Assembly: GCA_946699065.1 (NCBI GenBank)
Contig: CAMPDV010001452.1
Location: forward strand, 46,302 to 110,301
Reading direction: 5' to 3'
Source: Loxodes magnus
Taxonomy: Eukaryota > Ciliophora > Karyorelictea > Loxodida > Loxodidae
DNA: 64,000 nucleotides
Positions 12,194-23,103 of the stretch are shown piece by piece. The notes under the pieces are model-generated. The model ran no database searches, was not told the DNA's origin, and saw only the letters and a list, made by a program, of their open reading frames with translations. Both the position numbers and the translations under genes were made by a program. Numbering within the stretch: the first letter of the stretch is position 1; the number at the start of each line of letters is the position of its first letter.

Positions 12194-12320
12194 AGTGAAT
12201 AAGAAAAGCAAGTAAAAGAGTCTGAAGATCAGTTTATGTATTTGAAAGTTTTAAGAACTAGAAGTTTAAAAGAATGATAAGATTTCTAAGAAAAGTGAAT
12301 AAGAAAAGCAAGTAAAAGAA

Positions 12321-12820
12321 TCTGAAGATCAGTTTATGTATTTGAAAGTTTTAAGAACTAGAAGTTTAAAAGAATGATAAGATTTCTAAGAAAAGTGAAT
12401 AAGAAAAGCAAGTAAAAGAGTCTGAAGATCAGTTTATGTATTTGAAAGTTTTAAGAACTAGAAGTTTAAAAGAATGATAAGATTTCTAAGAAAAGTGAAT
12501 AAGAAAAGCAAGTAAAAGAGTCTGAAGATCAGTTTATGTATTTGAAAGTTTTAAGAACTAGAAGTTTAAAAGAATGATAAGATTTCTAAGAAAAGTGAAT
12601 AAGAAAAGCAAGTAAAAGAGTCTGAAGATCAGTTTATGTATTTGAAAGTTTTAAGAACTAGAAGTTTAAAAGAATGATAAGATTTCTAAGAAAAGTGAAT
12701 AAGAAAAGCAAGTAAAAGAGTCTGAAGATCAGTTTATGTATTTGAAAGTTTAAAGAACTAGAAGTTTAAAAGAATGATAAGATTTCTAAGAAAAGTGAAT
12801 AAGAAAAGCAAGTAAAAGAG
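12321..12820. other. Inferred unequal-crossover zone in unit B2
   Basis: Left of here B2 follows the B3 marker order; from the T32A monomer at 12721 onward it follows B1. Plain consensus monomers at 12321-12720 carry no marker, so the exchange point cannot be placed more finely. The switch is seen; the mechanism is inferred. Confidence 0.65.
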
Positions 12821-14994
12821 TCTGAAGATCAGTTTATGTATTTGAAAGTTTTAAGAACTAGAAGTTTAAAAGAATGATAAGATTTCTAAGAAAAGTGAAT
12901 AAGAAAAGCAAGTAAAAGAGTCTGAAGATCAGTTTATGTATTTGAAAGTTTTAAGAACTAGAAGTTTAAAAGAATGATAAGATTTCTAAGAAAAGTCAAT
13001 AAGAAAAGCAAGTAAAAGAGTCTGAAGATCAGTTTATGTATTTGAAAGTTTTAAGAACTAGAAGTTTAAAAGAATGATAAGATTTCTAAGAAAAGTGAAT
13101 AAGAAAAGCAAGTAAAAGAATCTGAAGATCAGTTTATGTATTTGAAAGTTTTAAGAACTAGAAGTTTAAAAGAATGATAAGATTTCTAAGAAAAGTGAAT
13201 AAGAAAAGCAAGTAAAAGAGTCTGAAGATCAGTTTATGTATTTGAAAGTTTTAAGAACTAGAAGTTTAAAAGAATGATAAGATTTCTAAGAAAAGTGAAT
13301 AAGAAAAGCAAGTAAAAGAGTCTGAAGATCAGTTTATGTATTTGAAAGTTTTAAGAACTAGAAGTTTAAAAGAATGATAAGATTTCTAAGAAAAGTGAAT
13401 AAGAAAAGCAAGTAAAAGAGTCTGAAGATCAGTTTATGTATTTGAAAGTTTTAAGAACTAGAAGTTTAAAAGAATGATAAGATTTCTAAGAAAAGTCAAT
13501 AAGAAAAGCAAGTAAAAGAGTCTGAAGATCAGTTTATGTATTTGAAAGTTTTAAGAACTAGAAGTTTAAAAGAATGATAAGATTTCTAAGAAAAGTGAAT
13601 AAGAAAAGCAAGTAAAAGAATCTGAAGATCAGTTTATGTATTTGAAAGTTTTAAGAACTAGAAGTTTAAAAGAATGATAAGATTTCTAAGAAAAGTGAAT
13701 AAGAAAAGCAAGTAAAAGAGTCTGAAGATCAGTTTATGTATTTGAAAGTTTTAAGAACTAGAAGTTTAAAAGAATGATAAGATTTCTAAGAAAAGTGAAT
13801 AAGAAAAGCAAGTAAAAGAGTCTGAAGATCAGTTTATGTATTTGAAAGTTTTAAGAACTAGAAGTTTAAAAGAATGATAAGATTTCTAAGAAAAGTGAAT
13901 AAGAAAAGCAAGTAAAAGAGTCTGAAGATCAGTTTATGTATTTGAAAGTTTTAAGAACTAGAAGTTTAAAAGAATGATAAGATTTCTAAGAAAAGTGAAT
14001 AAGAAAAGCAAGTAAAAGAGTCTGAAGATCAGTTTATGTATTTGAAAGTTTTAAGAACTAGAAGTTTAAAAGAAAAGTGAATAAGAAAAGCAAGTAAAAG
14101 AGTCTGAAGATCAGTTTATGTATTTGAAAGTTTTAAGAACTAGAAGTTTAAAAGAAAAGTGAATAAGAAAAGCAAGTAAAAGAGTCTGAAGATCAGTTTA
14201 TGTATTTGAAAGTTTTAAGAACTAGAAGTTTAAAAGAATGATAAGATTTCTAAGAAAAGTGAATAAGAAAAGCAAGTAAAAGAGTCTGAAGATCAGTTTA
14301 TGTATTTGAAAGTTTAAAGAACTAGAAGTTTAAAAGAATGATAAGATTTCTAAGAAAAGTGAATAAGAAAAGCAAGTAAAAGAGTCTGAAGATCAGTTTA
14401 TGTATTTGAAAGTTTTAAGAACTAGAAGTTTAAAAGAAAAGTGAATAAGAAAAGCAAGTAAAAGAGTCTGAAGATCAGTTTATGTATTTGAAAGTTTTAA
14501 GAACTAGAAGTTTAAAAGAAAAGTGAATAAGAAAAGCAAGTAAAAGAGTCTGAAGATCAGTTTATGTATTTGAAAGTTTTAAGAACTAGAAGTTTAAAAG
14601 AATGATAAGATTTCTAAGAAAAGTGAATAAGAAAAGCAAGTAAAAGAGTCTGAAGATCAGTTTATGTATTTGAAAGTTTTAAGAACTAGAAGTTTAAAAG
14701 AAAAGTGAATAAGAAAAGCAAGTAAAAGAGTCTGAAGATCAGTTTATGTATTTGAAAGTTTTAAGAACTAGAAGTTTAAAAGAAAAGTGAATAAGAAAAG
14801 CAAGTAAAAGAGTCTGAAGATCAGTTTATGTATTTGAAAGTTTTAAGAACTAGAAGTTTAAAAGAAAAGTGAATAAGAAAAGCAAGTAAAAGAGTCTGAA
14901 GATCAGTTTATGTATTTGAAAGTTTTAAGAACTAGAAGTTTAAAAGAATGATAAGATTTCTAAGAAAAGTGAATAAGAAAAGCAAGTAAAGGAG

Positions 14995-17369
14995 TCTGAA
15001 GATCAGTTTATGTATTTGAAAGTTTTAAGAACTAGATAAGTTTAAAAGAAAAGTGAATAAGAAAAGCAAGTAAAAGAGTCTGAAGATCAGTTTATGTATT
15101 TGAAAGTTTTAAGAACTAGAAGTTTAAAAGAATGATAAGATTTCTAAGAAAAGTGAATAAGAAAAGCAAGTAAAAAGTCTGAAGATCAGTTTATGTATTT
15201 GAAAGTTTTAAGAACTAGAAGTTTAAAAGAATGATAAGATTTCTAAGAAAAGTGAATAAGAAAAGCAAGTAAAAGAGTCTGAAGATCAGTTTATGTATTT
15301 GAAAGTTTTAAGAACTAGAAGTTTAAAAGAATGATAAGATTTCTAAGAAAAGTGAATAAGAAAAGCAAGTAAAAGAGTCTGAAGATCAGTTTATGTATTT
15401 GAAAGTTTAAAGAACTAGAAGTTTAAAAGAATGATAAGATTTCTAAGAAAAGTGAATAAGAAAAGCAAGTAAAAGAGTCTGAAGATCAGTTTATGTATTT
15501 GAAAGTTTTAAGAACTAGAAGTTTAAAAGAATGATAAGATTTCTAAGAAAAGTGAATAAGAAAAGCAAGTAAAAGAGTCTGAAGATCAGTTTATGTATTT
15601 GAAAGTTTTAAGAACTAGAAGTTTAAAAGAATGATAAGATTTCTAAGAAAAGTCAATAAGAAAAGCAAGTAAAAGAGTCTGAAGATCAGTTTATGTATTT
15701 GAAAGTTTTAAGAACTAGAAGTTTAAAAGAATGATAAGATTTCTAAGAAAAGTGAATAAGAAAAGCAAGTAAAAGAATCTGAAGATCAGTTTATGTATTT
15801 GAAAGTTTTAAGAACTAGAAGTTTAAAAGAATGATAAGATTTCTAAGAAAAGTGAATAAGAAAAGCAAGTAAAAGAGTCTGAAGATCAGTTTATGTATTT
15901 GAAAGTTTTAAGAACTAGAAGTTTAAAAGAATGATAAGATTTCTAAGAAAAGTGAATAAGAAAAGCAAGTAAAAGAGTCTGAAGATCAGTTTATGTATTT
16001 GAAAGTTTTAAGAACTAGAAGTTTAAAAGAATGATAAGATTTCTAAGAAAAGTGAATAAGAAAAGCAAGTAAAAGAGTCTGAAGATCAGTTTATGTATTT
16101 GAAAGTTTTAAGAACTAGAAGTTTAAAAGAATGATAAGATTTCTAAGAAAAGTGAATAAGAAAAGCAAGTAAAAGAATCTGAAGATCAGTTTATGTATTT
16201 GAAAGTTTTAAGAACTAGAAGTTTAAAAGAATGATAAGATTTCTAAGAAAAGTGAATAAGAAAAGCAAGTAAAAGAGTCTGAAGATCAGTTTATGTATTT
16301 GAAAGTTTTAAGAACTAGAAGTTTAAAAGAATGATAAGATTTCTAAGAAAAGTGAATAAGAAAAGCAAGTAAAAGAGTCTGAAGATCAGTTTATGTATTT
16401 GAAAGTTTTAAGAACTAGAAGTTTAAAAGAATGATAAGATTTCTAAGAAAAGTGAATAAGAAAAGCAAGTAAAAGAGTCTGAAGATCAGTTTATGTATTT
16501 GAAAGTTTTAAGAACTAGAAGTTTAAAAGAATGATAAGATTTCTAAGAAAAGTGAATAAGAAAAGCAAGTAAAAGAGTCTGAAGATCAGTTTATGTATTT
16601 GAAAGTTTTAAGAACTAGAAGTTTAAAAGAAAAGTGAATAAGAAAAGCAAGTAAAAGAGTCTGAAGATCAGTTTATGTATTTGAAAGTTTTAAGAACTAG
16701 AAGTTTAAAAGAAAAGTGAATAAGAAAAGCAAGTAAAAGAGTCTGAAGATCAGTTTATGTATTTGAAAGTTTTAAGAACTAGAAGTTTAAAAGAATGATA
16801 AGATTTCTAAGAAAAGTGAATAAGAAAAGCAAGTAAAAGAGTCTGAAGATCAGTTTATGTATTTGAAAGTTTAAAGAACTAGAAGTTTAAAAGAATGATA
16901 AGATTTCTAAGAAAAGTGAATAAGAAAAGCAAGTAAAAGAGTCTGAAGATCAGTTTATGTATTTGAAAGTTTTAAGAACTAGAAGTTTAAAAGAAAAGTG
17001 AATAAGAAAAGCAAGTAAAAGAGTCTGAAGATCAGTTTATGTATTTGAAAGTTTTAAGAACTAGAAGTTTAAAAGAAAAGTGAATAAGAAAAGCAAGTAA
17101 AAGAGTCTGAAGATCAGTTTATGTATTTGAAAGTTTTAAGAACTAGAAGTTTAAAAGAATGATAAGATTTCTAAGAAAAGTGAATAAGAAAAGCAAGTAA
17201 AAGAGTCTGAAGATCAGTTTATGTATTTGAAAGTTTTAAGAACTAGAAGTTTAAAAGAAAAGTGAATAAGAAAAGCAAGTAAAAGAGTCTGAAGATCAGT
17301 TTATGTATTTGAAAGTTTTAAGAACTAGAAGTTTTAAAGAAAAGTGAATAAGAAAAGCAAGTAAAAGAG
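14995..17369. repeat. Domain B HOR unit B3 (2375 bp, 25 monomers, truncated tail)
   Basis: It begins like B1 and B2 with the TA-insertion 84-mer and the 99-mer, then fourteen 100-mers (T32A at 15378, G77C at 15578, G100A ending 15678 and 16078), then 82-82-100-100(T32A)-82-82-100-82-82. The last 82-mer, at 17288, reads GTTTTAAAG instead of GTTTAAAAG. The usual third 82-mer, the A97G monomer and the next TA-insertion monomer are missing; the domain C marker monomer at 17370 takes their place. Confidence 0.82.
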
Positions 17370-18625
17370 TCTGAAGATCAGTTTATGTATTTGAAAGTTT
17401 TAAGAACTAGAAGTTTAAAAGAATGATAAGATTTCTAAGAAAAGTCAATAAGCAAAGCAAGTAAAAGAGTCTGAAGATCAGTTTATGTATTTGAAAGTTT
17501 TAAGAACTAGAAGTTTAAAAGAAAAGTGAATAAGAAAAGCAAGTAAAAGAGTCTGAAGATCAGTTTATGTATTTGAAAGTTTTAAGAACTAGAAGTTTAA
17601 AAGAAAAGTGAATAAGAAAAGCAAGTAAAAGAGTCTGAAGATCAGTTTATGTATTTGAAAGTTTTAAGAACTAGAAGTTTAAAAGAATGATAAGATTTCT
17701 AAGAAAAGTCAATAAGAAAAGCAAGTAAAAGAGTCTGAAGATCAGTTTATGTATTTGAAAGTTTTAAGAACTAGAAGTTTAAAAGAATGATAAGATTTCT
17801 AAGAAAAGTGAATAAGAAAAGCAAGTAAAAGAGTCTGAAGATCAGTTTATGTATTTGAAAGTTTTAAGAACTAGAAGTTTAAAAGAATGATAAGATTTCT
17901 AAGAAAAGTCAATAAGCAAAGCAAGTAAAAGAGTCTGAAGATCAGTTTATGTATTTGAAAGTTTTAAGAACTAGAAGTTTAAAAGAAAAGTGAATAAGAA
18001 AAGCAAGTAAAAGAGTCTGAAGATCAGTTTATGTATTTGAAAGTTTTAAGAACTAGAAGTTTAAAAGAAAAGTGAATAAGAAAAGCAAGTAAAAGAGTCT
18101 GAAGATCAGTTTATGTATTTGAAAGTTTTAAGAACTAGAAGTTTAAAAGAATGATAAGATTTCTAAGAAAAGTGAATAAGAAAAGCAAGTAAAAGAGTCT
18201 GAAGATCAGTTTATGTATTTGAAAGTTTTAAGAACTAGAAGTTTAAAAGAAAAGTGAATAAGAAAAGCAAGTAAAAGAGTCTGAAGATCAGTTTATGTAT
18301 TTGAAAGTTTTAAGAACTAGAAGTTTAAAAGAAAAGTGAATAAGAAAAGCAAGTAAAAGAGTCTGAAGATCAGTTTATGTATTTGAAAGTTTTAAGAACT
18401 AGAAGTTTAAAAGAATGATAAGATTTCTAAGAAAAGTCAATAAGCAAAGCAAGTAAAAGAGTCTGAAGATCAGTTTATGTATTTGAAAGTTTTAAGAACT
18501 AGAAGTTTAAAAGAAAAGTGAATAAGAAAAGCAAGTAAAAGAGTCTGAAGATCAGTTTATGTATTTGAAAGTTTTAAGAACTAGAAGTTTAAAAGAAAAG
18601 TGAATAAGAAAAGCAAGTAAAAGAG

Positions 18626-19235
18626 TCTGAAGATCAGTTTATGTATTTGAAAGTTTTAAGAACTAGAAGTTTAAAAGAAAAGTGAAAAAGAAAAGCAAGT
18701 AAAAGAGTCTGAAGATCAGTTTATGTATTTGAAAGTTTTAAGAACTAGAAGTTTTAAAGAAAAGTGAATAAGAAAAGCAAGTAAAAGAGTCTGAAGATCA
18801 GTTTATGTATTTGAAAGTTTTAAGAACTAGAAGTTTAAAAGAATGATAAGATTTCTAAGAAAAGTCAATAAGCAAAGCAAGTAAAAGAGTCTGAAGATCA
18901 GTTTATGTATTTGAAAGTTTTAAGAACTAGAAGTTTAAAAGAAAAGTGAATAAGAAAAGCAAGTAAAAGAGTCTGAAGATCAGTTTATGTATTTGAAAGT
19001 TTTAAGAACTAGAAGTTTAAAAGAAAAGTGAATAAGAAAAGCAAGTAAAAGAGTCTGAAGATCAGTTTATGTATTTGAAAGTTTTAAGAACTAGAAGTTT
19101 AAAAGAATGATAAGATTTCTAAGAAAAGTCAATAAGAAAAGCAAGTAAAAGAGTCTGAAGATCAGTTTATGTATTTGAAAGTTTTAAGAACTAGAAGTTT
19201 AAAAGAAAAGTGAATAAGAAAAGCAAGTAAAAGAG
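18626..19235. repeat. 610-bp, 7-monomer HOR, copy 1
   Basis: Order 82-82-100-82-82-100-82. The first 82-mer has T80A (GTGAAAAAG), the second reads GTTTTAAAG, the first 100-mer is the G77C/A84C double variant and the second is G77C only. The next 610 bp repeat this order with every marker in place. Confidence 0.9.
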
Positions 19236-19845
19236 TCTGAAGATCAGTTTATGTATTTGAAAGTTTTAAGAACTAGAAGTTTAAAAGAAAAGTGAAAAAG
19301 AAAAGCAAGTAAAAGAGTCTGAAGATCAGTTTATGTATTTGAAAGTTTTAAGAACTAGAAGTTTTAAAGAAAAGTGAATAAGAAAAGCAAGTAAAAGAGT
19401 CTGAAGATCAGTTTATGTATTTGAAAGTTTTAAGAACTAGAAGTTTAAAAGAATGATAAGATTTCTAAGAAAAGTCAATAAGCAAAGCAAGTAAAAGAGT
19501 CTGAAGATCAGTTTATGTATTTGAAAGTTTTAAGAACTAGAAGTTTAAAAGAAAAGTGAATAAGAAAAGCAAGTAAAAGAGTCTGAAGATCAGTTTATGT
19601 ATTTGAAAGTTTTAAGAACTAGAAGTTTAAAAGAAAAGTGAATAAGAAAAGCAAGTAAAAGAGTCTGAAGATCAGTTTATGTATTTGAAAGTTTTAAGAA
19701 CTAGAAGTTTAAAAGAATGATAAGATTTCTAAGAAAAGTCAATAAGAAAAGCAAGTAAAAGAGTCTGAAGATCAGTTTATGTATTTGAAAGTTTTAAGAA
19801 CTAGAAGTTTAAAAGAAAAGTGAATAAGAAAAGCAAGTAAAAGAG
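19236..19845. repeat. 610-bp, 7-monomer HOR, copy 2
   Basis: It repeats the preceding 610 bp monomer by monomer, including the T80A 82-mer (19236), the GTTTTAAAG 82-mer (19318), the double-variant 100-mer (19400) and the G77C 100-mer (19664). I found no difference from copy 1. T80A occurs nowhere else in the window, so the duplication is recent relative to the rest of the block. Confidence 0.9.
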
Positions 19846-22800
19846 TCTGAAGATCAGTTTATGTATTTGAAAGTTTTAAGAACTAGAAGTTTAAAAGAAT
19901 GATAAGATTTCTAAGAAAAGTCAATAAGCAAAGCAAGTAAAAGAGTCTGAAGATCAGTTTATGTATTTGAAAGTTTTAAGAACTAGAAGTTTAAAAGAAA
20001 AGTGAATAAGAAAAGCAAGTAAAAGAGTCTGAAGATCAGTTTATGTATTTGAAAGTTTTAAGAACTAGAAGTTTAAAAGAAAAGTGAATAAGAAAAGCAA
20101 GTAAAAGAGTCTGAAGATCAGTTTATGTATTTGAAAGTTTTAAGAACTAGAAGTTTAAAAGAATGATAAGATTTCTAAGAAAAGTGAATAAGAAAAGCAA
20201 GTAAAAGAGTCTGAAGATCAGTTTATGTATTTGAAAGTTTTAAGAACTAGAAGTTTAAAAGAATGATAAGATTTCTAAGAAAAGTCAATAAGCAAAGCAA
20301 GTAAAAGAGTCTGAAGATCAGTTTATGTATTTGAAAGTTTTAAGAACTAGAAGTTTAAAAGAAAAGTGAATAAGAAAAGCAAGTAAAAGAGTCTGAAGAT
20401 CAGTTTATGTATTTGAAAGTTTTAAGAACTAGAAGTTTAAAAGAAAAGTGAATAAGAAAAGCAAGTAAAAGAGTCTGAAGATCAGTTTATGTATTTGAAA
20501 GTTTTAAGAACTAGAAGTTTAAAAGAATGATAAGATTTCTAAGAAAAGTGAATAAGAAAAGCAAGTAAAAGAGTCTGAAGATCAGTTTATGTATTTGAAA
20601 GTTTTCAGAACTAGAAGTTTAAAAGAAAAGTGAATAAGAAAAGCAAGTAAAAGAGTCTGAAGATCAGTTTATGTATTTGAAAGTTTTAAGAACTAGAAGT
20701 TTAAAAGAAAAGTGAATAAGAAAAGCAAGTAAAAGAGTCTGAAGATCAGTTTATGTATTTGAAAGTTTTAAGAACTAGAAGTTTAAAAGAATGATAAGAT
20801 TTCTAAGAAAAGTCAATAAGCAAAGCAAGTAAAAGAGTCTGAAGATCAGTTTATGTATTTGAAAGTTTTAAGAACTAGAAGTTTAAAAGAAAAGTGAATA
20901 AGAAAAGCAAGTAAAAGAGTCTGAAGATCAGTTTATGTATTTGAAAGTTTTAAGAACTAGAAGTTTAAAAGAAAAGTGAATAAGAAAAGCAAGTAAAAGA
21001 GTCTGAAGATCAGTTTATGTATTTGAAAGTTTTAAGAACTAGAAGTTTAAAAGAATGATAAGATTTCTAAGAAAAGTCAATAAGCAAAGCAAGTAAAAGA
21101 GTCTGAAGATCAGTTTATGTATTTGAAAGTTTTAAGAACTAGAAGTTTAAAAGAAAAGTGAATAAGAAAAGCAAGTAAAAGAGTCTGAAGATCAGTTTAT
21201 GTATTTGAAAGTTTTAAGAACTAGAAGTTTAAAAGAAAAGTGAATAAGAAAAGCAAGTAAAAGAGTCTGAAGATCAGTTTATGTATTTGAAAGTTTTAAG
21301 AACTAGAAGTTTAAAAGAATGATAAGATTTCTAAGAAAAGTGAATAAGAAAAGCAAGTAAAAGAGTCTGAAGATCAGTTTATGTATTTGAAAGTTTTAAG
21401 AACTAGAAGTTTAAAAGAATGATAAGATTTCTAAGAAAAGTGAATAAGAAAAGCAAGTAAAAGAGTCTGAAGATCAGTTTATGTATTTGAAAGTTTTAAG
21501 AACTAGAAGTTTAAAAGAATGATAAGATTTCTAAGAAAAGTCAATAAGCAAAGCAAGTAAAAGAGTCTGAAGATCAGTTTATGTATTTGAAAGTTTTAAG
21601 AACTAGAAGTTTAAAAGAAAAGTGAATAAGAAAAGCAAGTAAAAGAGTCTGAAGATCAGTTTATGTATTTGAAAGTTTTAAGAACTAGAAGTTTAAAAGA
21701 AAAGTGAATAAGAAAAGCAAGTAAAAGAGTCTGAAGATCAGTTTATGTATTTGAAAGTTTTAAGAACTAGAAGTTTAAAAGAATGATAAGATTTCTAAGA
21801 AAAGTGAATAAGAAAAGCAAGTAAAAGAGTCTGAAGATCAGTTTATGTATTTGAAAGTTTTAAGAACTAGAAGTTTAAAAGAAAAGTGAATAAGAAAAGC
21901 AAGTAAAAGAGTCTGAAGATCAGTTTATGTATTTGAAAGTTTTAAGAACTAGAAGTTTAAAAGAAAAGTGAATAAGAAAAGCAAGTAAAAGAGTCTGAAG
22001 ATCAGTTTATGTATTTGAAAGTTTTAAGAACTAGAAGTTTAAAAGAATGATAAGATTTCTAAGAAAAGTCAATAAGCAAAGCAAGTAAAAGAGTCTGAAG
22101 ATCAGTTTATGTATTTGAAAGTTTTAAGAACTAGAAGTTTAAAAGAAAAGTGAATAAGAAAAGCAAGTAAAAGAGTCTGAAGATCAGTTTATGTATTTGA
22201 AAGTTTTAAGAACTAGAAGTTTAAAAGAAAAGTGAATAAGAAAAGCAAGTAAAAGAGTCTGAAGATCAGTTTATGTATTTGAAAGTTTTAAGAACTAGAA
22301 GTTTAAAAGAATGATAAGATTTCTAAGAAAAGTCAATAAGAAAAGCAAGTAAAAGAGTCTGAAGATCAGTTTATGTATTTGAAAGTTTTAAGAACTAGAA
22401 GTTTAAAAGAAAAGTGAATAAGAAAAGCAAGTAAAAGAGTCTGAAGATCAGTTTATGTATTTGAAAGTTTTAAGAACTAGAAGTTTAAAAGAATGATAAG
22501 ATTTCTAAGAAAAGTCAATAAGCAAAGCAAGTAAAAGAGTCTGAAGATCAGTTTATGTATTTGAAAGTTTTAAGAACTAGAAGTTTAAAAGAAAAGTGAA
22601 TAAGAAAAGCAAGTAAAAGAGTCTGAAGATCAGTTTATGTATTTGAAAGTTTTAAGAACTAGAAGTTTAAAAGAAAAGTGAATAAGAAAAGCAAGTAAAA
22701 GAGTCTGAAGATCAGTTTATGTATTTGAAAGTTTTAAGAACTAGAAGTTTAAAAGAATGATAAGATTTCTAAGAAAAGTGAATAAGAAAAGCAAGTAAAA

Positions 22801-23003
22801 GAGTCTGAAGATCAGTTTATGTATTTGAAAGTTTTAAGAACTAGAAGTTTAAAAGAATGATAAGATTTCTAAGAAAAGTGAATAAGAAAAGCAAGTAAAA
22901 GAGTCTGAAGATCAGTTTATGTATTTGAAAGTTTTAAGAACTAGAAGTTTAAAAGAATGATAAGATTTCTAAGAAAAGTGAATAAGAAAAGCAAGTAAAA
23001 GAG

Positions 23004-23103
23004 TCTGAAGATCAGTTTATGTATTTGAAAGTTTTAAGAACTTGTAGATTAAAAGAATGATAAGATTTCTAAGAAAAGTGAATAAGAAAAGCAAGTAAAA
23101 GAG
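23004..23103. repeat. Divergent monomer sharing A40T/A42T with 4649
   Basis: It reads CTTGTAGATT where consensus has CTAGAAGTTT: A40T, A42T and T45A. The first two changes are shared only with the monomer at 4649, 18 kb upstream. It directly precedes the 85-mer at 23104. Confidence 0.88.

Larger units (their letters stand above)
12121..12220 (+). repeat. Reference consensus 100-bp monomer
   Basis: This copy carries no diagnostic variant and serves as the reference for numbering. Composition by hand count is 47 A, 28 T, 20 G and 5 C: 25% GC, 67% purine on this strand, no CpG. Positions 68-100 are strongly purine-rich, with only four pyrimidines in 33 bases. Each monomer carries one GATC (7-10), one CTAG (38-41) and one TTTAAA (45-50). 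CTG at 2-4 and CAG at 10-12 are the only symmetric CHG-type cytosine contexts. No CENP-B-box-like motif is possible because there is no CpG. Confidence 0.97.
11139..14994. repeat. Domain B HOR unit B2 (3856 bp, 40 monomers), apparent chimera
   Basis: The unit contains the pre-tail segment twice. From 11139 to about 12720 its marker order matches unit B3 (T32A, G77C, G100A, then G100A again after four monomers). From the second T32A monomer at 12721 to the end it matches B1 at constant offset 3856, including the A97G monomer at 14895. It is 1199 bp longer than B1: eleven 100-mers plus the 99-mer at 11622, which lacks C66. This is the expected product of an out-of-register exchange between two B units. 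Confidence 0.87.
8482..17369. repeat. Domain B: three HOR units opened by a TA-insertion monomer
   Basis: TA-insertion 84-mers at 8482, 11139 and 14995 each begin a unit and are each followed by a 99-mer lacking one G of the AAAAGAG end (8566, 11223, 15079). Other domain markers are T32A monomers (8865, 10429, 11522, 12721, 14285, 15378, 16842), single G77C monomers and G100A junctions. Unlike domain A, no C2A monomer occurs here. Each unit ends in a block of paired or tripled 82-mers. Unit lengths are 2657, 3856 and 2375 bp. Confidence 0.88.
17370..22703. repeat. Domain C: 82-bp-monomer-rich block
   Basis: Of 60 monomers, 37 are 82 bp and 23 are 100 bp, against 82 of 608 elsewhere. The recurring motif is one 100-mer with both G77C and A84C (AGTCAATAAGCAAAG), two 82-mers, another 100-mer, often two more 82-mers. 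Double-variant monomers start at 17370, 17834, 18362, 18790, 19400, 19846, 20210, 20738, 21002, 21466, 21994 and 22440. A84C never occurs without G77C, so it probably arose on a G77C background. There are no C2A, 84-bp or 85-bp monomers in this block. Confidence 0.9.

Noticed and set aside
12197-12203. TGAATAAG in each monomer as a polyadenylation-like signal
   Set aside because: It occurs about every 100 bp in an A-rich array with no associated gene, so it is not informative.
12188-12220. Purine-rich positions 68-100 as a triplex-forming tract
   Set aside because: Four pyrimidines interrupt the 33 bases and there is no mirror symmetry, so a stable intramolecular triplex is unlikely.
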